Origin: Gallionella sp.
Lineage (GTDB): Bacteria > Pseudomonadota > Gammaproteobacteria > Burkholderiales > Gallionellaceae
Direction: 5' to 3'
Assembly (NCBI GenBank): GCA_025362155.1
Contig: JANYHX010000100.1
Location: forward strand, 1-15,443
DNA: 15,443 bases
This document shows, piece by piece, positions 7,868 through 13,530 of the stretch (the stretch's first letter is position 1; every line of letters begins with the position of its first letter). The notes under the pieces are model-generated. The model had not been told where the DNA came from and did not search any database. It saw only the letters and a program-made list of their open reading frames with translations. The position numbers were made by a program, and so were the translations under genes.

Positions 7868-8009
7868 AAAGACCTCTGCATAACGTAGCGAGCGCAGGGG
7901 AGGCAAGGAGAAATGCAGCGAAAAACCGGAATGTATTCTTTATACATGAGGATTTTGAACTGGGTTTCGACGCGGCATCGCCAAGCACAGTAGTTATGCA
8001 GAGGTCTTT
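7868..8009. repeat. Intergenic element 1: perfect 17-base inverted repeat filling the moaE-mobB gap
   Basis: AAAGACCTCTGCATAAC (7868-7884) is exactly reverse-complementary to 7993-8009, with a 108-base core between. The element fills the gap exactly: one arm touches the mobB ATG and the other touches the moaE TGA. In the core, ATGTAT (7931-7936) and ATACAT (7942-7947) form a small hairpin with a TCTTT loop. Purine-rich blocks (GAGG, AAGG, GCAG) lie on its left and GCCAAGCACAG (7980-7990) on its right. The same blocks recur in the element at 9253-9380. On the operon transcript the right-hand arm contains the mobB Shine-Dalgarno AGAGG. No ORF is visible inside. Sequence and structure are seen directly; the type of element is unknown. 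Confidence 0.8.
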
Positions 8010-8465
8010 TCATGGGTGTGGGGACACCCAGACCTCACCCTGCGGGGTGATTTCTTTTTTCCAGATCGGCACGCGTTGCTTTAACTCGTCGATCAACCAC
8101 TGGCAGGCTTGCAACGCGGGTGCACGATGCTCGGCGCCGGTAGCGATTAATACAATTTGCTCACCCGCCGCGACACGCCCAACCCGATGCACAATACGCG
8201 CGTCGAGTAATTGGTATTGGCTAATCGCCTCCTTGCGCAATTGGTTCATTGCCCGTACCGCCATGCTGTCATAAGCATCGAAACTGATCTCGCTTACTTC
8301 ACATTCTTCTGAAAATTTTTGGGTAGAAAAATCCTGGACGGAAAAATCTCGGGCGCAACCGATGAAAGTGGCGATGCCGCCCATGCGCATCGAACCGGCG
8401 CGCAACGCCGCCAATTCTTGATCAACTGAAAAATCTTCCACCTGTAGGCGCACTGCGGCGAGCAT
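8010..8465 (-). CDS. moaE: Molybdopterin synthase catalytic subunit
   Basis: A 151-residue MoaE. With MoaD thiocarboxylate it adds the two dithiolene sulfurs to cyclic pyranopterin monophosphate. Conserved landmarks are VHRVG (His93, Arg94), AEHR (His113, Arg114), the lysine in DELK (Lys129) and PIWKKE (Lys136), which match the active-site lysines of E. coli MoaE. The frame is open upstream to 8507. The ATG at 8465 is chosen because GGAGG lies 5 bases before it and it starts 1 base after the moaD stop. Residues 40-54 contain three tandem pentapeptides (DFSVQ, DFSTQ, KFSEE) where family members have a short loop. The sequence around them still looks functional. Element 1 begins right after the stop. 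Confidence 0.93.
   Translation of the reverse strand: MLAAVRLQVEDFSVDQELAALRAGSMRMGGIATFIGCARDFSVQDFSTQKFSEECEVSEISFDAYDSMAVRAMNQLRKEAISQYQLLDARIVHRVGRVAAGEQIVLIATGAEHRAPALQACQWLIDELKQRVPIWKKEITPQGEVWVSPHP
8304..8348. repeat. 15-base tandem repeat (three units) inside moaE
   Basis: On the coding strand three 15-base units lie head to tail: GATTTTTCCGTCCAG, GATTTTTCTACCCAA and the more diverged AAATTTTCAGAAGAA. They encode DFSVQ, DFSTQ and KFSEE at residues 40-54, in a surface loop after the ARD motif. Another GATTTTTC occurs earlier in the gene at the EDFSVDQ codons, which may have seeded the duplication. Confidence 0.8.
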
Positions 8466-8466
8466 G

Positions 8467-8706
8467 TCAGCCTCCGGAAAATTTTGCCATGAAAGCAATC
8501 TCATCATGGTCTGCCAACTTCAATCGCATGTCGTGTGTTTGCACTGCATTAACCGCGGTAAAACAAACTAGTTCGAACGCCTTGGGATAGCGCAGTTGCA
8601 ATTGCGCAACGACGTCCTGCAAACAAAGTCCCACTTGAAATTCGAGTTGCATTTGATGTTCATTCACTTGCGCCGCCACCGGACCAAAAAATAATACACG
8701 GATCAT
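8467..8706 (-). CDS. moaD: Molybdopterin synthase sulfur carrier subunit
   Basis: A 79-residue ubiquitin-fold protein ending in the diagnostic FSGG. The terminal Gly is adenylated by MoeB and converted to a thiocarboxylate that donates sulfur to MoaE. The opening IRVLFFGPVAAQV and the inner AVNAVQTHDMRLKLADHDEIAFM are typical of MoaD. ATG 8706 overlaps the moaC stop (ATGA), with AAGGAG 7 bases upstream, and moaE follows after one base. MoeB itself is not in the window, so the activating step must be encoded elsewhere. Confidence 0.95.
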   Translation of the reverse strand: MIRVLFFGPVAAQVNEHQMQLEFQVGLCLQDVVAQLQLRYPKAFELVCFTAVNAVQTHDMRLKLADHDEIAFMAKFSGG

Positions 8707-9236
8707 GATCGCTCCTTGGGCGCCGATGTTTTGTGATGCTGCAATTCTTCGCGACGCCAGTTTCCATTTTTCCCGCCACGCTTTTCTTCCAGCCGGACAT
8801 AGGCAATGTACATGCTTTTGTCAATTGCCTTGCACATGTCGTACACAGTGAGCAGCGCGATGCTAACGGCACACAATGCCTCCATTTCCACACCGGTCTG
8901 ACCCATGCATCTGACGGTTACCGATGCCTCCAGCCCCACACAACCATCCGCGTCTGGTCCAGTCATTTCGTGGTAGGAAACTTCTATTCCGCTCAGCGGT
9001 AAGGTATGGCACATTGGAATCAACTCGGCGGTACGTTTGGCTGCCATGACAGCCGCCACATCAGCGACGGTCAGCACAGCCCCCTTGGCGATTTCCCCGG
9101 CTTGTATCCTCAATAACGTTTCGGGTTGCATACGCAACACCCCGCTGGCGATAGCGATGCGCTGCGTGCCGGATTTTTCCGAAACGTCCACCATGCGCGC
9201 ACGTCCTGATGCCGAAAAATGAGTTAACTCGTTCAT
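8703..9236 (-). CDS. moaC: Cyclic pyranopterin monophosphate synthase
   Basis: A 177-residue MoaC that turns the MoaA product (3',8-cyclo-7,8-dihydro-GTP) into cyclic pyranopterin monophosphate. Family motifs are MVDVSEK at the start, KRTAELIPMCHTLPL (His77), TGVEMEALCAVSIALLTVYDMCKAID (Glu-Met-Glu; Asp133 and Lys136) and a final RLEEKRGGK. The frame is open to 9314, but the ATG at 9236, preceded by AGGGA at about 7 bases, gives the family N-terminus. The protein continues some 20 residues beyond the usual end (GNWRREELQHHKTSAPKERS), a basic tail seen less often. The 3' end overlaps moaD. Upstream lies element 2, not the usual short gap. Confidence 0.94.
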   Translation of the reverse strand: MNELTHFSASGRARMVDVSEKSGTQRIAIASGVLRMQPETLLRIQAGEIAKGAVLTVADVAAVMAAKRTAELIPMCHTLPLSGIEVSYHEMTGPDADGCVGLEASVTVRCMGQTGVEMEALCAVSIALLTVYDMCKAIDKSMYIAYVRLEEKRGGKNGNWRREELQHHKTSAPKERS

Positions 9237-9252
9237 AAAATTTCCCTGATTC

Positions 9253-9380
9253 TTATTCCAGTTTCTGATCAAAATGAGCACAAGGCGGCGAGGATAAGGC
9301 GACGCAGACTGCACACATAGTGCGGCTAGGAGCCGAAGACGAAGCCAACGCAGTGATCGTTTGATCAGGAGCTGGAATTA
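9253..9380. repeat. Intergenic element 2: 21-base inverted repeat between moaA and moaC
   Basis: Bases 9253-9273 pair with 9360-9380 at 18 of 21 positions; of the three others, two would be U-G wobbles in plus-strand RNA. The right arm includes the moaA stop codon (TAA at 9380-9378), and the left arm ends 16 bases before the moaC ATG. The 86-base core holds two small hairpins, GCAC-ACATA-GTGC (9311-9323) and GGCT-AGG-AGCC (9324-9334). GAGG, AAGG and GCAG blocks lie to the left and GCCAACGCAG (9344-9353) to the right. The core blocks match element 1 (7868-8009) in order and orientation, but the arm sequences do not. There is no ORF inside. What kind of element it is remains open. Confidence 0.75.
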
Positions 9381-10430
9381 ACCGCCTATCGAAATCATCG
9401 AGCGTTGCCTGCCTTCCATTTCAAAGCGGTACTGCCCGATCTCGCCCTTGCTCGCCACCGCATTGCGTATCAGCGTTTCGATTTCCGTGTCGCTGCTGCC
9501 GCTACGCATTGCACTGCGCAAATCCACTTCGTTATCAGCAGGCAGGCACGGGCGCAATTTGCCATCTGACATCAGGCGCAAACGGTCACAGCCTTCACAA
9601 AAACGATTTGACATCGGCTCGATAAAACCCACCCTGCCCTGCGCGTGACGCAACGGTAAATAACGTGCGGCCGAAGAGCCGAGCCGTTCCCAGGCTGACA
9701 TGTCCACGCGCTCGATAATTTCCGGCTGGGCGAGCAATTCAGCTACCGGAAAATAATGCTTATCCCAATCCATTCCTTCACGCATCGGCATCAGCTCGAT
9801 GAAACGCAGCTCCAGTTGCTCGCGTATGCTGAAGTCGATCAGCGCCGCCGCTTCAATAATATTAATGCCGCGCAACAGCACGGCATTCAGGCGGATCGGG
9901 GTCAGCCCGGCATCTTGTGCCGCGTGTATGCCGCGCAACACATCGTGCAAATTACCGCCGGTCAGCCGGGAGAATTTTTGTGCGTCCAATGTGTCCAGAC
10001 TGATATTGACGCGCTGGAGTCCTGCCTCGCGCAACGCCTGCGCATGTAAGCCCAGCAGCGTGGCATTGGTGCTCATGGCCAGATCGCGTATGCCGGGAAC
10101 TTTGGCGATGCGCGCCACCAGTTCCACGATACCTTTGCGCACCAGAGGCTCACCGCCGGTCAGCCGAATTTTTTCTACGCCGAGGCTGGCGGCGATACGC
10201 ACGATGCGTTCGATCTCGTCGAAACTCAGTAGCCGTGCGCGCGGGGAGGCATGAAAATCATCGGCGGACGGACGGCAATAATCGCAACGCAGATTGCAGG
10301 CATCCACTACCGAGATGCGCAGATAAGCAATTTTCCGCCCAAAGTTATCTGCTGCTTCTTTAGTAATCAATGGAACGACCGCTCGGAAAGGAACGGCATG
10401 GCGTTGAAATTTTAACGGGTGGATATTCAT
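9378..10430 (-). CDS. moaA: GTP 3',8-cyclase (radical SAM)
   Basis: A 350-residue radical SAM enzyme making the first committed intermediate of molybdenum cofactor synthesis from GTP. The SAM-binding [4Fe-4S] cluster motif is CNLRCDYC (Cys45, 49, 52). The GGEP motif is at 92-95. The C-terminal cluster uses Cys278, Cys281 and Cys295 (RFCEGCDRLRLMSDGKLRPCL). The protein ends in Gly-Gly, as required for activity in characterised MoaA proteins. The frame is open to 10595, inside nasA. The ATG at 10430 is favoured because it follows the nasA stop by 8 bases, has AGGT about 7 bases upstream, and places the radical SAM motif at about the family distance. An N-terminal extension of some 15 residues is still present compared with E. 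coli MoaA. Confidence 0.95.
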   Translation of the reverse strand: MNIHPLKFQRHAVPFRAVVPLITKEAADNFGRKIAYLRISVVDACNLRCDYCRPSADDFHASPRARLLSFDEIERIVRIAASLGVEKIRLTGGEPLVRKGIVELVARIAKVPGIRDLAMSTNATLLGLHAQALREAGLQRVNISLDTLDAQKFSRLTGGNLHDVLRGIHAAQDAGLTPIRLNAVLLRGINIIEAAALIDFSIREQLELRFIELMPMREGMDWDKHYFPVAELLAQPEIIERVDMSAWERLGSSAARYLPLRHAQGRVGFIEPMSNRFCEGCDRLRLMSDGKLRPCLPADNEVDLRSAMRSGSSDTEIETLIRNAVASKGEIGQYRFEMEGRQRSMISIGG

Positions 10431-10438
10431 ACTGTGAC

Positions 10439-13192
10439 CTATGCCTGCCGCGCTATCAGACGGCGAATTTCCGGGAGGCAGGAGCCGCAGTTGGTGCCGG
10501 CTTTCAGTTTCAAACCGATCGCTTCTGCACTGTTCAGTCCTTGCGCTTGTATGCCGTTGAGTATGGTTTTTTCGCCTACGCTGAAACACGCGCATACAAT
10601 GCGTCCGCCATCGGCTGCCGTGCCTGAGGGTGCACGTGCAGCGAGTAATCCGGCCAGGTCCGCCGCTGCCAGTACGGATTTTTTAAAAAGACTGCTCAGC
10701 CATTCACGACTCGGCAAGCGCTGATCCGGCGCGATAAAAAATACCGCCTCCAGCCGACCATCATGCAGGCATGCGGCGCGATAACGACCCATCGCAGCAT
10801 CGCGGTATTCCAACCAGAGATATTTAAGCAAATCGGATTTCCCCCAATCCGCACAGCGATTAAATGCGCTGCGCGCCCAAGCCAGCCAATCTTCGGGAAT
10901 ACTGCCACCGGCAATTTCATGTCGCCAGTAAGCCGCGCCTTGCGAACTTGCGCAGTAGCTGGTGTCCGGGAAATCCAGCCGCTCACGACTCAACGCGAAG
11001 CCTTGCCAGGCAGGCTGATAAGGCTCAATCTTTACCGGAGTATGTTTAAATTCCGGCTGCCCGGAAATCGGGTCGGTGATAGCCGCGACCAGCGCATCCG
11101 CCCGTGCCAATTTTGCAAACGCATCGCTCCAGTGTATTGGTACAAACGCCGAACCGGTACGCTGATCTTCGCTTACTTGCACGCGCGCCAGCATAGTTCC
11201 GTGGCGGCTGCTCAGCTTTGCCAAGCCGCCTTCCTGAAGGTTATAAGAGGTTGCATCGCGTGCCCGCACTTGCACGAACGGTTCGAATAAATGCGCGTTC
11301 AGGCGCGGCACTTTGCCGGTGCGAGTCATCGTATGCCATTGATCGCGGATGCGTCCGGTATTCAGTACCAGCGGAAAATCAGCATCCGTTGCTACAGCGG
11401 GTAGTCGTGGTGTAACCGCGACCATGCGTGCCTTGCCATTGGGGGTATAAAATTTCCCGTCTGTAAACAAGCGTTGTATACCGTGAGGCGTTTGACTGTT
11501 GACCGGCCATTGCAGCGGTTGCAATGCATCGTATTGCGTCTCGTCCATTTCGGCCAATGCGCTGACGTCGAAAGCCCGCTTGGTTTTATTTTCAAAACCG
11601 ACACCGTTCTCAAAGTCGATACCATTTTCAAAACCAGATAGCCGCGCATGCTCACGAAATATCTGGGCGGGTTGTGTGTAGGGAAACGCTTCAGCAAAAC
11701 CCATGCGCTGTGCCACTTGTGTAACGATCCACCAGTCCGGCTTGGCCTCACCCGCCGCTGGCAGAAATGCGCGCTGCCGTGAAATGAGCCGTTCGGAATT
11801 GGTCACCGTGCCGTCCTTTTCACCCCAGCCCGCAGCTGGTAATAAAATATCGGCGCAGGCGGTAGTGTCAGTGTGTTGCACGCAATCGGACACCACCACT
11901 AATTCACAAGACTTCAAGGCCGCACGTACCGTGTCTGCATCCGGCATGCTGACTACCGGATTGGTACCCATGATCCATACCGCCTTGATTTTTTCTGACG
12001 CGATGGCCTGAAACATTCCCACGGCTTTCAGCCCGGGAGCTTTGGCGATGTGCGGCGCGTTCCAGAAGCGAGCTACCAGATCAATATTAGCTGCATCGGA
12101 AAAATCCATATGCGCCGCCAGTTGATTGGCCAGCCCACCGACCTCGCGACCGCCCATCGCATTCGGTTGTCCGGTCACTGAGAACGGCCCCATGCCGGGC
12201 TTGCCGATGCGCCCAGTGGCCAGATGCACATTGATGATCGCGTTGGCCTTGTCTACGCCGCTGGAAGATTGGTTGATACCCTGCGAAAAAATCGTCACGG
12301 TGCGCTTGGTGCGAGCGAACATGCGAAAGAATTCGCTGACCTGTGTTTCTGACACACCGCACACCTGGGCTACTTTTGGAACCGAACTGACCGTGCGCGC
12401 CGCTTCGAAAGATGCAGCAAAACCTTCCACATGCGCTTCAACGTAGGCGAAATCAATGGCGTCCTCGCGGCGCAGATAATGCAGCAAGCCATTAAACAGA
12501 TATGCATCCGCACCAGGCGCGATCGCCAGATGTAGATCGGCGATGTCGCATGTGGCAGTGCGGCGCGGATCGATCACCACTACCTGTATTTCCGGGCGTG
12601 CCTGCTTCGCCGCCGCAAGGCGCTGAAAAAGCACTGGATGCGCCCACGCGTAATTGGAGCCGACGATGACGACCAAGTCTGCTACTTCAATATCCTCGTA
12701 ACACACCGGCACAGCATCCGCGCCGAACGCACGCTTGTGTGCGGCTACCGCCGTGGCCATACACAGCCTTGAATTGGTATCGATATTTGCGCTGCCGATA
12801 AATCCCTTCATCAGCTTGTTGGCGACGTAATAATCTTCGGTCAGCAATTGCCCCGATACATAGAATGCAACCGCATCTGGCCCATATTGCGCGACAATTT
12901 TTTTGAAGCCATGGGCGACACGATCCAGTGCCTCATCCCAACTGGCGCGCTGTCCATCGACTATCGGGTAAAGCAATCGGCCTTCGATATCCAATGTTTC
13001 GGCTAGCGCAGAACCTTTGGAACATAATCGCCCGAAATTGGCCGGATGTTGCTGGTCGCCGGATAGCGTGATGCCATCCGCCTCTACCGGGTGCCCGGCC
13101 AAAAGTCTTTCGGAACTCACCACGACTCCGCAGCCGACCCCGCAATAAGGACAGGTAGTACGCACGCCGACTGGATGGCTCATGTCTGACAT
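10439..13192 (-). CDS. nasA: Assimilatory nitrate reductase catalytic subunit with C-terminal BFD [2Fe-2S] domain
   Basis: A 917-residue molybdopterin oxidoreductase reducing nitrate to nitrite in the cytoplasm. There is no Tat signal. The N-terminal [4Fe-4S] motif is CPYCGVGC with Cys57 (C14, C17, C21, C57). Cys144 in NSRLCMATAV is the likely Mo ligand, followed by the bis-MGD-binding domains to about residue 720. The last 60 residues form a BFD-like [2Fe-2S] domain (Cys867, Cys869, Cys902, Cys905), the extension seen in Klebsiella-type NasA and absent from periplasmic NapA. The neighbours nirBD support the assimilatory call; a formate dehydrogenase is less likely. Residues 521-538 carry three six-residue FEN repeats. 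The ATG at 13192 lies 2 bases after the nirD stop; a second ATG three codons later is possible. Confidence 0.93.
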   Translation of the reverse strand: MSDMSHPVGVRTTCPYCGVGCGVVVSSERLLAGHPVEADGITLSGDQQHPANFGRLCSKGSALAETLDIEGRLLYPIVDGQRASWDEALDRVAHGFKKIVAQYGPDAVAFYVSGQLLTEDYYVANKLMKGFIGSANIDTNSRLCMATAVAAHKRAFGADAVPVCYEDIEVADLVVIVGSNYAWAHPVLFQRLAAAKQARPEIQVVVIDPRRTATCDIADLHLAIAPGADAYLFNGLLHYLRREDAIDFAYVEAHVEGFAASFEAARTVSSVPKVAQVCGVSETQVSEFFRMFARTKRTVTIFSQGINQSSSGVDKANAIINVHLATGRIGKPGMGPFSVTGQPNAMGGREVGGLANQLAAHMDFSDAANIDLVARFWNAPHIAKAPGLKAVGMFQAIASEKIKAVWIMGTNPVVSMPDADTVRAALKSCELVVVSDCVQHTDTTACADILLPAAGWGEKDGTVTNSERLISRQRAFLPAAGEAKPDWWIVTQVAQRMGFAEAFPYTQPAQIFREHARLSGFENGIDFENGVGFENKTKRAFDVSALAEMDETQYDALQPLQWPVNSQTPHGIQRLFTDGKFYTPNGKARMVAVTPRLPAVATDADFPLVLNTGRIRDQWHTMTRTGKVPRLNAHLFEPFVQVRARDATSYNLQEGGLAKLSSRHGTMLARVQVSEDQRTGSAFVPIHWSDAFAKLARADALVAAITDPISGQPEFKHTPVKIEPYQPAWQGFALSRERLDFPDTSYCASSQGAAYWRHEIAGGSIPEDWLAWARSAFNRCADWGKSDLLKYLWLEYRDAAMGRYRAACLHDGRLEAVFFIAPDQRLPSREWLSSLFKKSVLAAADLAGLLAARAPSGTAADGGRIVCACFSVGEKTILNGIQAQGLNSAEAIGLKLKAGTNCGSCLPEIRRLIARQA
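11579..11632. repeat. 18-base tandem repeat (three units) inside nasA
   Basis: On the coding strand three 18-base units lie head to tail, each starting TTTGA(A/G)AA(T/C). They encode FENGID, FENGVG and FENKTK (residues 521-538). The stretch follows the segment FREHARLSG and precedes KRAFDVSAL, a variable region between cofactor-binding domains. The unit length keeps the frame. Confidence 0.8.
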
Positions 13193-13194
13193 GC

Positions 13195-13530
13195 TCAGAT
13201 CTCGATTCCTAGTAACACCATGCTGCCCTCGAGCTTCACTTCATGTTGATGCGCGCAGCCGACATCAGGTGCAACTGCATTTCCTGTTTCAAGCTCAATC
13301 ACCCAATTATGCAACGGACAGGTCACGCGTCTGCCATGCACAATGCCCTGCGACAGCGGCCCGCCTTTATGCGGGCAACGATTGTTCAGCGCGAATAGCT
13401 GATCATCCACGCTGCGAAATAACGCGATCTCTCCCTTGATCGTGTTGACTACCCGCGAACCCTGCCGCGGAATGTCTTCCAGTTTCCCGACTTGTATCCA
13501 GTTCATCGCCATCTCGATCTCTGCTTTCAT
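13195..13530 (-). CDS. nirD: Nitrite reductase [NAD(P)H] small subunit
   Basis: A 111-residue Rieske-fold protein, the small partner of NirB. The sequence WIQVGKLEDIPRQGSRVV is typical of NirD. It carries a complete Rieske ligand set: Cys52-Pro-His54 in RCPHKGGPL and Cys71-Pro-Leu-His74 in TCPLHNW. As I recall, E. coli NirD lacks these ligands, so this version may hold a [2Fe-2S] centre. The ATG at 13530 overlaps the nirB stop (ATGA). Later in-frame ATGs at residues 7 and 9 are also possible, as none has a strong ribosome binding site. nasA follows after 2 bases, so nitrite and nitrate reductase are translated from the same message. Confidence 0.93.
   Translation of the reverse strand: MKAEIEMAMNWIQVGKLEDIPRQGSRVVNTIKGEIALFRSVDDQLFALNNRCPHKGGPLSQGIVHGRRVTCPLHNWVIELETGNAVAPDVGCAHQHEVKLEGSMVLLGIEI

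Noticed and set aside
7868..8009. Element 1 as an intrinsic terminator
   Set aside because: The arms are long but separated by 108 bases and no T-run follows on either strand. A terminator here would cut the operon before mobB.
9237..9314. N-terminal extension of moaC to 9314
   Set aside because: It would read through element 2 and give a sequence foreign to MoaC. The ATG at 9236 has a ribosome binding site and gives the family N-terminus.
7868..9380. Elements 1 and 2 as ordinary MITEs or IS remnants
   Set aside because: The outer inverted repeats differ completely between the two copies, I saw no direct target duplications at the edges, and there is no transposase fragment inside.
10431..10595. 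N-terminal extension of moaA into nasA
   Set aside because: It is the out-of-frame reading of the nasA BFD domain, rich in Arg, Gln and Ser. The ATG at 10430 follows the nasA stop directly.
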